Part shown: positions 1-6,373 of the stretch, piece after piece
Layout: each line of letters starts with the position of its first letter
Numbering within the stretch: position 1 is the stretch's first letter
Source: Methylocystaceae bacterium
GTDB taxonomy: Bacteria > Pseudomonadota > Alphaproteobacteria > Rhizobiales > Beijerinckiaceae
DNA: 13,079 nucleotides
Direction of reading: 5' to 3'
NCBI GenBank assembly: GCA_003152255.1
Contig: PLZT01000334.1
Location: forward strand, 1 to 13,079
Position numbers and translations under genes: made by a program
Notes under the pieces: model-generated
Database searches by the model: none
Seen by the model: the letters and a program-made list of their open reading frames with translations, nothing else
What the model was told of the DNA's origin: nothing

Positions 1-2
1 CC

Positions 3-803
3 GTCGACCACGGGCTGCAAGATCGTCTTGAGCAAATCGCCGCGAAAGTCATCTTTCTCAAGTGCGTCTTGCCGGAAGACGCCTTGGGCGACCAAGCACT
101 CTTCGGCTTCGGCCTAATCCTTGGCGACATTGCCCGCGACATTAGCGCCGCTGGCGAACTCCCCGGAAAGCCGGGATTGACCATGGCGCCGGAAACGCTT
201 CACGACCTATTGCGGGAATTGGAGGAGGTTCACGCGCTGCAAATCCCCGACGATGACCACGACGACGAAGAAACCCGCTACAACCGGAACTGGTCATTGC
301 GCGAGAAGATCGATGCAATCCCCGCGCGGACGATCGATGAACTCAAAGTGAAAGCGCGCGCGGCACAGATAGCGTTAGAGCGTGACGTTGACCACTCTAA
401 CGACGGGCTTGGTTCATTCGCCAATCTGGCGCAATCGATCTGTCGCGACGTTGACGCGATCGCCAGCGCGGCCAGCACGAAGGCGGGGCATCACCATGGC
501 GACGCGCAAGAGCACCCCGCGATGGCTTCCACCCAGGACAGGGCGGAAGAAACATCAATGACACGAAGAAAACACTCTGACCTTGAAGGTAAAATCGAAG
601 ACTTGCGCAACATGTCGATTGTGCTCGAAACCGTCATGGACGACCTGTGGAAACAAGAGGACGACACCAAAAAAAACGACTTATACAAATCCTTCGTATT
701 CACCAATGACCAGTTCTCATCGACGCAGTTTGCCGTCTCGAATATCGGCAACATGGCGCGGGAACTGTCGAAGTATTTCTACGCTATTGATGAGAGTGAG
801 TGA
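3..803 (+). CDS. Hypothetical accessory protein, 5' end outside the window
   Basis: I do not recognise this gene. The frame is open from base 3 to the TGA at 801-803 with no upstream stop, so the true start probably lies left of the window. Internal candidates are TTG at 69, ATG at 183 and ATG at 558. The product is soluble, acidic and mostly helical, without membrane segments. It looks bipartite. The first part (to about base 480) has an Asp-rich stretch followed by Ala-rich helices. The last 82 codons, from ATG 558, are Lys/Asp/Asn/Ser-rich with visibly lower GC, for example an A-run near 668-676. ATG 558 has a fair ribosome binding site (GGAAG, 8 nt upstream), so this could be two genes joined in one frame or a separate small gene starting at 558. 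Two small genes follow directly. The style resembles prophage or island cargo of Rhizobiales, which is inference only. Confidence 0.55.
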   Translation, partial: VDHGLQDRLEQIAAKVIFLKCVLPEDALGDQALFGFGLILGDIARDISAAGELPGKPGLTMAPETLHDLLRELEEVHALQIPDDDHDDEETRYNRNWSLREKIDAIPARTIDELKVKARAAQIALERDVDHSNDGLGSFANLAQSICRDVDAIASAASTKAGHHHGDAQEHPAMASTQDRAEETSMTRRKHSDLEGKIEDLRNMSIVLETVMDDLWKQEDDTKKNDLYKSFVFTNDQFSSTQFAVSNIGNMARELSKYFYAIDESE

Positions 804-808
804 TCGCC

Positions 809-952
809 ATGACGACCATGACCTCGCGCCCAAGCGTGCCGTATCTGTTCATCCGCATGTCGCGCATTCGCCTCGCGCGGATTGTCATGAAGCTGGCGGG
901 CGGCTTGATGACCGTCGCCGAGCGCCTGTTGCCGGCGGATTTGCGGAGATGA
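809..952 (+). CDS. Small basic hypothetical protein (47 aa)
   Basis: This is a short unrecognised reading frame starting at ATG 809, five bases after the previous stop, and ending at TGA 950-952. A second in-frame ATG lies three codons in. The product is strongly basic (nine Arg, one Lys) and alternates hydrophobic and Arg residues, with a possible amphipathic helix in its middle. The weak ribosome binding site (GTGAG, overlapping the upstream stop region) suggests translational coupling to the preceding gene. Position, tight spacing and a downstream terminator at 1224-1257 favour a real member of a small transcription unit. Length and composition alone cannot exclude a chance frame in GC-rich DNA. 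Confidence 0.35.
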   Translation: MTTMTSRPSVPYLFIRMSRIRLARIVMKLAGGLMTVAERLLPADLRR

Positions 953-985
953 CCTCGCTCGGGCCGCCTTGATCGCCGCGCCGTC

Positions 986-1126
986 ATGACCGAGGCGCAT
1001 CGCCAGTTCCGGCTCATGCGGCGCTATGGCTGGAGCTTTGGCCGCTGCTTGTCGTTCGCGTGGGCCAAGGCGCGGGAGCAACGGGTGCGGCTCTCTCATG
1101 GCGCCGGCGTGGCGATCGCGGCTTAA
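986..1126 (+). CDS. Small basic hypothetical protein (46 aa)
   Basis: This short unrecognised frame runs from ATG 986 to TAA 1124-1126, 33 bases after the previous stop and in the same reading frame as that gene. The product is Arg- and aromatic-rich (a RRYGWSFGR-like core) with a hydrophobic, Ala-rich C-terminal tail. It has the look of small proteins carried in Rhizobiales phage or island modules, but I cannot name a family. No good ribosome binding site precedes it. It could also be read as a continuation of the 809-952 frame past its TGA, so a single broken gene is an alternative. Confidence is low because of its size. Confidence 0.3.
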   Translation: MTEAHRQFRLMRRYGWSFGRCLSFAWAKAREQRVRLSHGAGVAIAA

Positions 1127-1223
1127 GGGAGCCCCCGCGCGCGCGACCGAAACACTTGCCCCCGCGATTCGCCGCGCCTATTCTTTAATCAAGCGAACGG
1201 TTGCACAACCAGACGCCACGAAG

Positions 1224-1257
1224 CGGCCCGACCTCGGATGAACAGGCGGGCCGTTTT
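1224..1257 (+). terminator. Probable rho-independent terminator of the left-end plus-strand genes
   Basis: A perfect 7-bp inverted repeat, CGGCCCG (1224-1230) and CGGGCCG (1247-1253), is followed immediately by TTTT on the plus strand. The 16-nt loop is larger than usual. It lies about 100 bp after the last small plus-strand gene and overlaps the stop codon (1256-1258) of the convergent minus-strand gene, a sensible place for a terminator. The opposite strand has no T-run, so it should act on plus-strand transcripts. Confidence 0.45.
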
Positions 1258-1519
1258 AGCTGGCTGATCTCCTAGGAGCGAACTGTTTCACTTCGGGGGC
1301 TATCCTGGGCCAGTTCGCCGGATTGATGGCGTGACGCATTTTCTCGGCGCACGCGGGGCATAGGTCCGCCGAGTTCTCGAATATCACGAAGCCATTCTCT
1401 TGCATGACGACATGATGGGCGACCCAACCGTCCAACGTCACGTCCGTTTGCCCGCCTGTGGGCAGTGTGACATATTCGGTTAAGTCACAACCTTCGCAAG
1501 TGAATTCCAGCCGCCTCAT
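1256..1519 (-). CDS. Small zinc-ribbon-like hypothetical protein (87 aa)
   Basis: The function is unknown. The start is ATG at 1519-1517 because a strong ribosome binding site (GGAGG, 7 nt upstream) precedes it; the frame is open further upstream to 1681, but that part has no comparable signal. The protein has two CxxC knuckles, Cys8/Cys11 (near CEGC) and Cys54/Cys57 (CPAC), about 42 residues apart, a pattern that suggests a four-Cys zinc ribbon. A predicted beta-rich segment with a His-His pair (35-36) lies between them, and a basic, Pro-rich tail ends the protein. It converges on the plus-strand genes to its left. Such small ribbons are common in phages and islands and may bind DNA or protein; the metal site is inferred from Cys spacing alone. 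Confidence 0.7.
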   Translation of the reverse strand: MRRLEFTCEGCDLTEYVTLPTGGQTDVTLDGWVAHHVVMQENGFVIFENSADLCPACAEKMRHAINPANWPRIAPEVKQFAPRRSAS

Positions 1520-1941
1520 CGTTACGCCTCCATTACCCCGAGCCATGAGACTATTCGCAATGGCCTGCCGCGCGCCAGTGGGTTCAGGGACAGAACCGTG
1601 AAAAATGCCCCCTTGCGTGAGGATTACCGTTTCAAAGGCCGCGAGCGTCGCCCACGGACAAACGGGATTGCGGCACGCCAACCAAGCGTCGCGCGACGCC
1701 TTGGGCTTGCAGATCGGCGATTATGGGAGGGGGCCGATGCTCATGAGGGAATCGTAACCCTCCGACCTCGAATCGATCGCTGGACGCTTCCCGAGATTTC
1801 CGGCGAATTTAGACGGTTACTCGGCGTCACCGCCGGATTTTGCTTCCGGTGCCGCTTGAACCCACCGTGAACCCAAATTTGCGGTCGGAGAAAACCCCTA
1901 GTCAAACCATGCTCACAACATATTGAATTTCTTTGGAAAAA
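1520..1941. other. Gene-poor stretch between the zinc-ribbon gene and tRNA-Pro
   Basis: About 420 bp with no convincing gene. A 90-codon plus-strand frame (GTG 1598 to TGA 1868-1870) has a possible GGGA ribosome binding site, but its Arg-rich product matches nothing I know, and I rate it doubtful. The stretch holds a perfect 14-bp palindrome, GCGTCGCGCGACGC (1686-1699), and ends in an A-run (1937-1941) directly beside the tRNA 3' end. It is a candidate for the decayed end of an inserted element. I see no integrase remnant in any frame. Confidence 0.4.
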
Positions 1942-2019
1942 TGGTCGGAGTGGCGGGATTCGAACCCACGACCCCTTGTCCCCCAGACAAGTGCGCTAAC
2001 CGGGCTGCGCTACACTCCG
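1942..2019 (-). tRNA. tRNA-Pro, anticodon GGG
   Basis: The full cloverleaf is visible on the minus strand. The acceptor stem CGGAGUG pairs with CACUCCG, the D arm is GCGC/GCGC, and the anticodon stem CUUGU/ACAAG carries the 7-nt loop CUGGGGG, which gives anticodon GGG (reads CCC and CCU). The T arm contains GUUCGAAUC, the discriminator base is A, and CCA is encoded at 1944-1942. Length is 78 nt. A run of five T follows the CCA on the transcribed strand (1941-1937) and may help end transcription. Accessory-looking DNA begins at its 3' end, the usual side for integrase-mediated insertion. Confidence 0.97.
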
Positions 2020-2029
2020 ACTTGCCGCC

Positions 2030-2058
2030 CTTATAGTGGGCCGCGCGCGCGGTGGCAA
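2030..2058 (-). promoter_or_regulatory. Sigma-70 type promoter of tRNA-Pro
   Basis: On the minus strand a -35 box TTGCCA (2058-2053) and a -10 box TATAAG (2035-2030) are separated by exactly 17 bp of GC-rich DNA. Transcription would begin near 2023, a few bases before the mature tRNA 5' end at 2019. The promoter fits in the 55-bp gap between the merR stop codon and the tRNA, so the tRNA need not depend on merR transcription. Confidence 0.7.
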
Positions 2059-2074
2059 CGGCGGCGACGCGTTT

Positions 2075-2686
2075 TCATTTCGATGTGAGCAACAGCAGGC
2101 GGCGGCACTCGGTGAGATCGGCCAGCGCGAGCCGCAAGCGGCGCGCGTCTTCCTCGTCGAGACCCGAGGCTTCGCGCAAGGGCCCCGCGACGGTGGGTAG
2201 CTGCATCGGCGGCGACGTGTCGGGACGAACGACGAGCGGAGCGAGCGCCTCGGCCTCCGGCACGAACGCCCGCACTTGCGCGGGCGGCGGCAAATCCGGC
2301 TCCACGCGGCGCGAGGCGGCCGCGGATTCGTCCAGCGCTTCGTCTTGCGCGTCCTCTTGCCGCGCCTCTTCATCTGGCGCCGCGGCGAAACCGGGCTGAA
2401 ACCGGCCCGCGCGCAGGCTTTCGACGACGGCGCGCGCGCCCTGCTCCTTGAGAATGCGCTGCACGCCCTTGATGGTGTAGCCCTGCCCATAGAGCAGATG
2501 ACGCAAAGCCATCACCAGTTCCACGTCGCGCGGCCGATAATAGCGCCGCCCGCCCGCGCGCTTCACGGGTTCGAGCTCCTTGAAGCGGGTTTCCCAGAAA
2601 CGCAGCACGTGCGGCGGCAGGTCGAGACTCTCCGCGACCTCTCCAATCGTGCGAAAAGCCTGTTCGCTTTTGCCAGTCACGTCCAT
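2075..2686 (-). CDS. MerR family transcriptional regulator
   Basis: This is a predicted DNA-binding regulator of the MerR family, 203 aa. Residues 11-33 form the winged-helix recognition helix-turn-helix (IGEVAESL then PPHVLRFWE). The wing follows with GGRRYYR at 45-51, and the family's second helical pair lies around 54-95 ([19 protein letters not shown]). Residues 100-165 are a low-complexity Asp/Glu/Ala/Pro-rich linker, and a short Arg/Leu-rich helix ends the protein. No Cys metal-site pattern is seen, so the ligand is unknown. I chose ATG 2686 because the MerR domain begins there; upstream in-frame codons are Arg-rich non-homologous sequence. In other Rhizobiales a MerR gene of this type commonly sits between ihfA and tRNA-Pro. 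Here the tRNA side is kept, but the other neighbour is a divergent ctaA, not ihfA. Confidence 0.88.
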   Translation of the reverse strand: MDVTGKSEQAFRTIGEVAESLDLPPHVLRFWETRFKELEPVKRAGGRRYYRPRDVELVMALRHLLYGQGYTIKGVQRILKEQGARAVVESLRAGRFQPGFAAAPDEEARQEDAQDEALDESAAASRRVEPDLPPPAQVRAFVPEAEALAPLVVRPDTSPPMQLPTVAGPLREASGLDEEDARRLRLALADLTECRRLLLLTSK

Positions 2687-2729
2687 CGTTCCAGTGATCC
2701 TCGCGGCGGCGGCCGCCCGCAAATCATGT

Positions 2730-2775
2730 CTTATACGCCGACGACGCCGCATTTTAAGCCAAAAGCGCCTTTTGG
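2730..2775 (-). promoter_or_regulatory. Candidate merR promoter with an adjacent palindromic operator
   Basis: On the minus strand a -10 box TATAAG (2735-2730) lies 17 bp from a weak -35 box CTTAAA (2758-2753). Directly upstream is a perfect interrupted palindrome, CCAAAAG-CGC-CTTTTGG (2759-2775). Its place between two divergent genes makes it a plausible operator for merR, ctaA or both. The bound protein is unknown; self-regulation by the MerR protein is the simplest guess, although MerR sites usually sit inside the promoter spacer. Confidence 0.4.
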
Positions 2776-2800
2776 GCGCGTCTTCGCCGGGGCGGGGCTG

Positions 2801-2829
2801 TGGACAAGCCGCGCCCTCGCCCCTAAACA
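2801..2829 (+). promoter_or_regulatory. Candidate ctaA promoter
   Basis: TGGACA (2801-2806, five of six matches to the -35 consensus) and TAAACA (2824-2829, a weak -10) are separated by 17 bp. They would give a leader of about 30 nt before the ATG at 2866. The -10 is poor, so confidence is limited. Confidence 0.35.
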
Positions 2830-2865
2830 TTCGCTCTCGAAATTTTTTACCGCCGAGCACGCGCC

Positions 2866-3966
2866 ATGGACGACTGGTTCCATTTTCCAACGAAGACGCC
2901 CGCGGTCGAGCACTGGTCGACGCCGCAAAACGCGGTCGGGCCGCGCAACTGGCTTTATCTCGTGGCCGCGCTGGTGTTCGCGATGGTGATCGTCGGCGGG
3001 GCCACGCGGCTCACCGAATCGGGCCTGTCGATCACCCAGTGGAAGCCCGTGACGGGCGTGATCCCGCCGCTGTCCGCGGCCGAATGGGGCGCGGCCTTCG
3101 AGGAATATAAGAAGATTCCGCAATTTACGGAATTATTCCCGGATATGGACCTTGAAGGGTTCAAGGTCATTTACGCTTGGGAATGGGCACATCGGCTGCT
3201 CGGGCGGCTGGTCGGCGTGGTGTTCGCCGGCGGGTTCGCCTGGTTCTGGATCAAGGACCGCCTCCCCGACGGCTTGAAGCCCAAGCTGTTTGGCATTCTG
3301 GCGCTTGGCGCGCTGCAGGGCTTCGTCGGCTGGTGGATGGTTTCATCGGGTCTCGTCGGCCGCGTCGAGGTGGCGCAGGAGCGGCTCGCCATCCATCTTT
3401 TGTTGGCGGCGTTCATAATGTCGGCCTGTCTTTGGGTCGCGGGAGGACTTGGGCCGCAAGCCCCGTCGCGGATTCTCTTCAACGGTCCGCGGCTGCGTTT
3501 CGTCTCGAAGCTGACTCTGGCCCTGGTGTTCGTTCAGCTCGGTCTCGGCGCCCTGGTCGCGGGGCTTCGCGCCGGACTCATCGACAACACCTGGCCCTTG
3601 ATGGAAGGCGGATTTTCTCCGTCCGCGGAAACGCTTTGGCGATTGACGCCCTGGTGGAGCAATATCGTCGATAATCCAATCACCGCGCAGTTTTTGCATC
3701 GCCTGACGGCCTATGTGCTGTTGGCGCTGACGTTGATGCACATGCTCGACGCGGTGACGAACGCGACGGGCAAGATCGCGCGCGGCTCGGTGATTTTGTT
3801 CGCTCATGTCATCTTGCAGGTGGCTCTCGGCGTCGCGACGCTGGTGATGATCGGCGGCGACTGGATGGGAACGCCGCATATATTGCTGGCGCTGGGGCAC
3901 CAGGCGGTCGGGATGGGCGTGCTGGCGGTGGCGACCTTGCAGGCGCGCAGGTTGAGCGACGCGTAA
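2866..3966 (+). CDS. ctaA: Heme A synthase, COX15/CtaA type 2
   Basis: This integral membrane enzyme oxidises the C8 methyl of heme O to the formyl group of heme A, the cofactor of aa3-type cytochrome c oxidase. The product is 366 aa, the usual length of the proteobacterial/mitochondrial COX15 form, with about eight membrane segments starting near residues 29-46. Family signatures are present: [17 protein letters not shown] (43-59), EWAHR with His109, His177 in the next helical bundle, QFLHR with His278, and His345 in the last helix (LGHQAVG), the four conserved His that serve as heme ligands. The N-terminus keeps the short cytoplasmic leader typical of alphaproteobacteria. ATG 2866 is right for the family, although its ribosome binding site is weak. 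It is transcribed divergently from merR, with no other cytochrome oxidase genes nearby. Confidence 0.96.
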   Translation: MDDWFHFPTKTPAVEHWSTPQNAVGPRNWLYLVAALVFAMVIVGGATRLTESGLSITQWKPVTGVIPPLSAAEWGAAFEEYKKIPQFTELFPDMDLEGFKVIYAWEWAHRLLGRLVGVVFAGGFAWFWIKDRLPDGLKPKLFGILALGALQGFVGWWMVSSGLVGRVEVAQERLAIHLLLAAFIMSACLWVAGGLGPQAPSRILFNGPRLRFVSKLTLALVFVQLGLGALVAGLRAGLIDNTWPLMEGGFSPSAETLWRLTPWWSNIVDNPITAQFLHRLTAYVLLALTLMHMLDAVTNATGKIARGSVILFAHVILQVALGVATLVMIGGDWMGTPHILLALGHQAVGMGVLAVATLQARRLSDA

Positions 3967-3989
3967 AACGAAACGGCTGCTAGCCTGGG

Positions 3990-4009
3990 ACCGCTTCAAA
4001 CGCGGTTTT
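3990..4009 (+). terminator. Possible weak terminator after ctaA
   Basis: ACCGC (3990-3994), a 7-nt loop, and GCGGT (4002-4006) form a short hairpin followed by TTT, 24 nt after the ctaA stop. The 5-bp stem is weak, and ctaA converges here with fliJ (stop at 4192), so a terminator is expected in this gap. Confidence 0.3.
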
Positions 4010-4191
4010 GCGCACTGTCGTCTATGATTTGCGCCAGCAAGGTCTCCTGACCTTGGAGAAGGACAAGCGGCTGGTCGCCGCATTAGCCGCGCCCCCACGC
4101 ACGCGCGATTGGACTCCGGGCCTTGGCCTGCGCCGTGGATTGGCTGTTTAGAGTCGCAATTCTCGCGCGCGAATAGGCAGCCGCCGCGCCT

Positions 4192-4596
4192 TCAAGCGCG
4201 GCGGAAAGCTCCCGACAAATCGGCGACACGGCGCTCGGCGACGACGTCGATCATGCGTTCGGCGGCGTGGTCGCGGGACTCCTGGCTTTGCGCCTTGGCG
4301 AGTTCCTCGCTCGCCTCCTTCAGCCGCTCCTGCGCATCCTCTAGCTTCTCGCGGAGGTCGTTGAGCGAAAGATTCAGATTGTCGCGCCGCGCTCGCGCCG
4401 CCCGAGCGTATGTCGGATAGGCGAAATGCGACGGATCGGTGTTGTTCGCGCGTCGCTCCTCCGTCCCGATTTCACGATCGAGGTCGTTGGTCATGCGCGT
4501 GAATTCGGCGATCATCGTCTGCAGTTGCGCGATCCGCCGTCGTTTGTCGTCCACCTGAAATTGCTTCAGGCGCACCAATGTATCACGCGACTTCAT
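4192..4596 (-). CDS. fliJ: Flagellar export chaperone FliJ-like protein
   Basis: The product is 134 aa and almost wholly helical, with two long coiled-coil segments (about 3-48 and 65-120) separated by a conserved-looking break, DPSHFAYPTYARAARARRDNL (54-74). The opening MKSRDTLVRLKQFQVDDKRR and the HFAYP motif are characteristic of alphaproteobacterial FliJ, the small stalk protein that works with the ATPase FliI and the gate FlhA in flagellar type III export, at the cytoplasmic face of the membrane. ATG 4596 is supported by GGAG nine bases upstream; the longer open frame to 4740 lacks homology. In Rhizobiales the gene usually lies next to fliI and near ctrA. Here it is alone between ctaA and the pqq genes, so its current role in motility cannot be judged from this window. 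Confidence 0.8.
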   Translation of the reverse strand: MKSRDTLVRLKQFQVDDKRRRIAQLQTMIAEFTRMTNDLDREIGTEERRANNTDPSHFAYPTYARAARARRDNLNLSLNDLREKLEDAQERLKEASEELAKAQSQESRDHAAERMIDVVAERRVADLSGAFRRA

Positions 4597-4901
4597 TACT
4601 CGATACTCCGATACGCACGGCGACTGGCGCCGCATCCATGATTGGATAAGGAATTCGCGAGACGGAGTTACTATGAGCGAAGGAGGTTTCCTGTTGGTTA
4701 CCCGCGAGGGAAAAATTTGGGAGGCTCCGTGGGCGCGCATTATTGGCGCGGGCGAGCGTCATTGCTCTTCCCGCGGCGACGGACCGCGCGTCCTTTATAA
4801 ATATATAGTGTAAATATTTGGTAACCACGTTCGCGCTTAACAGCCTATCGACCGCGTGGGCGCGATCAATTTCGTGGGAAGGCGCGCGCTCCGGGCGACT
4901 G
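4597..4901. other. 305-bp gap between fliJ and pqqDE, with an AT-rich core
   Basis: The gap separates the divergently read fliJ start from the 3' end of pqqDE. It contains a short frame with an excellent ribosome binding site (listed separately) and a 26-bp segment (4794-4819) in which 24 bases are A or T, very unlike the surrounding DNA. On the minus strand this AT-rich segment could hold a fliJ promoter (TTACCA, 17 bp, TTTATA), though that would leave a leader of about 200 nt. An 8-bp inverted pair, TGGTTACC (4695-4702) and GGTAACCA (4820-4827), brackets the segment. I see no terminator for the pqq genes. Confidence 0.4.
4694..4813 (+). CDS. Possible small protein (39 aa) with a strong ribosome binding site
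   Basis: A TTG at 4694 follows an almost perfect Shine-Dalgarno sequence, AAAGGAGGT (4679-4687), at 7-nt spacing counted from the final GG, and opens a frame of 39 codons ending at TAA 4811-4813. The product mixes charged and aromatic residues (EGKIWEAPW near the N-terminus, LYKYIV at the end) and has one Cys. I know no such family. It is not PqqA, since the Glu-xxx-Tyr substrate motif is missing. A competing 42-codon frame starts at ATG 4672 with ACGGAG upstream. Either may be chance, but such a ribosome binding site is uncommon in non-coding DNA. Confidence 0.25.
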   Translation: MVTREGKIWEAPWARIIGAGERHCSSRGDGPRVLYKYIV

Positions 4902-6371
4902 TTACGGGCTCTCCCGCCCGGATCCCTCCACTACGGCGCCGCCGATGCGCCGATAGACGAAGGCTGGCGCAGGCGCATGCGCCTCGACCTCGGCCAGCGC
5001 GGCGAAGCGTTCGTGCTCCGGCGACAAATGACAAGCGGGATCGGTCGCGGCGGGGTCGCCGGTCACGGCCATGGCCTGACAACGGCAGCCGCCAAGATCG
5101 ATCTCGCGCCGATCGCAGGAGCGACAGGGCTCCTTCATCCAGTCCGTGCCGCGAAAGGCGTTGAAGGCGGAACCGTTGCGCCAGATATCGCCGAGATCGC
5201 GCGTTCGCACATTATCGAACACGAGCCCCGGCAAAGTCTGAGCGGCATGACAGGGCAACGCGTTGCCGGACGGCGTCACGGCGATGATCGAGCGTCCCCA
5301 GCCGCCGGTGCAGGTCTTGGGCCGCGTGGCGTAATGGTCATGGATCACGAAATCGAAATTCAGCACGCCTTTCAGCCGGACCTTCGCCGCTTCGACGACG
5401 GAAGCGCTTTCGAGAAATTTCTCCCGTGTCGGAATCAGCGCGGCGCGGTTCTTCTCGGCCCAGGCGTAATATTGGATATGCGCGACTTCCAGCCGCTGCG
5501 CCCCGACTTCGACCGCGAAGTCGATGATTTCAGGCAGATGGTCGATGTTCTGGCGGTGGATCGGCGCATTGATGGTGAGGCCGAGCCCCAGCTCCCGCGT
5601 CCACAACGCCACGTCGCGCTTCTTGGCGACGCCCCCTTCATAGGCCGAAACGCGGTCGGCGGTGGCGGGGTCGACATCCTGAATCGACACCTGCACATGG
5701 TCGAGACCAATTTTCGCGAGCGTTTCCAGCCGCTCGCGCGTCAGCATCACGGCGGAAGTGACGAGATTGGTGTAGAGCCCGGCGTCGACGGCGTGTTGCA
5801 AGATTTCTTCGAGATCGCGGCGCAACGTCGGCTCGCCGCCGGAAAGATGCAGCTGCAAGGCGCCGATCGCCGCCGCGCTTCGAAAAGTCTCGCCCCATTC
5901 GGCGGCGGAAAGTTCGACATTGGCGCGCTCAAGCTCGAGCGGATTGGAGCAATAGGGGCATTGCAGCGGACAGCGATGGGTCAGCTCCGCGAGCAACCCC
6001 GCCGGCCCGCCGGCGAAAGGCCCATAGGCGCGGGCCTTCGAGGACAAGGGCGGCGGCGCGAAAGCGTCTGGACCGTCGCGCAACAGGCATTTGTCGGCGA
6101 GCCCTTGCAGCAGCGTCGTCACGTCGCGCGACACCACCTCCAGCGGCGCGCTGAATTGCGCCGCCAGTCGCGCGGCGATGGCGGCGACGGTCGTATCACC
6201 GTCGATCAGGCGCAGAACGGCGAGCGAAATCGCATCAATCTCATAGGCGCGCTCAGGCGCCAGAATGACGAAGCGCTCGCGCGCGCTGTCTTCGTGCAGG
6301 CGCGAAAAACGCGTGAACGCGGGTTTCGAATAGGTGTCGATGGTGAATCGCGCCCTGCCCTGCGTCGTCAT
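4902..6371 (-). CDS. pqqDE: PqqD-PqqE fusion: peptide chaperone plus radical SAM enzyme
   Basis: This 489-aa protein carries out the first step of PQQ synthesis, the carbon-carbon cross-link between the Glu and Tyr side chains of PqqA. Residues about 15-103 are a PqqD domain (LAPERAYEIDAISLAVLRLIDG within it), the chaperone that presents PqqA. After a Pro/Ser-rich linker, residues about 125-489 are PqqE. The radical SAM cluster motif CxxxCxxC is at Cys134, Cys138 and Cys141, followed by LSGGEP (176-181). The SPASM part has auxiliary-cluster cysteines at about 354, 374, 416, 419, 429, 431 and 447. ATG 6371 lies two bases after the pqqC stop (TGA-GC-ATG), which indicates translational coupling. 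PqqD is often separate or fused to PqqC (as in Methylorubrum extorquens); fusion to PqqE is less common. The cysteine set is complete, so I expect an active enzyme. Confidence 0.95.
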   Translation of the reverse strand: MTTQGRARFTIDTYSKPAFTRFSRLHEDSARERFVILAPERAYEIDAISLAVLRLIDGDTTVAAIAARLAAQFSAPLEVVSRDVTTLLQGLADKCLLRDGPDAFAPPPLSSKARAYGPFAGGPAGLLAELTHRCPLQCPYCSNPLELERANVELSAAEWGETFRSAAAIGALQLHLSGGEPTLRRDLEEILQHAVDAGLYTNLVTSAVMLTRERLETLAKIGLDHVQVSIQDVDPATADRVSAYEGGVAKKRDVALWTRELGLGLTINAPIHRQNIDHLPEIIDFAVEVGAQRLEVAHIQYYAWAEKNRAALIPTREKFLESASVVEAAKVRLKGVLNFDFVIHDHYATRPKTCTGGWGRSIIAVTPSGNALPCHAAQTLPGLVFDNVRTRDLGDIWRNGSAFNAFRGTDWMKEPCRSCDRREIDLGGCRCQAMAVTGDPAATDPACHLSPEHERFAALAEVEAHAPAPAFVYRRIGGAVVEGSGRESP

Positions 6372-6373
6372 GC

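Noticed and set aside
1598..1870. 90-codon GTG frame on the plus strand near tRNA-Pro
   Set aside because: The ribosome binding site is weak, composition is Arg-rich and uneven, and no family is recognisable, so it is described only as part of the gene-poor stretch.
1883..1950. GGTCGGAG repeated at 1883-1890 and at the tRNA end (1943-1950) as an att pair
   Set aside because: Only 8 bp match, the copies are 60 bp apart, and no integrase lies between them; chance is likely.
4583..4828. 81-codon minus-strand frame overlapping the fliJ start
   Set aside because: It overlaps the fliJ start in another frame, crosses the AT-rich block, and gives no recognisable product; fliJ has the better start signal and homology.
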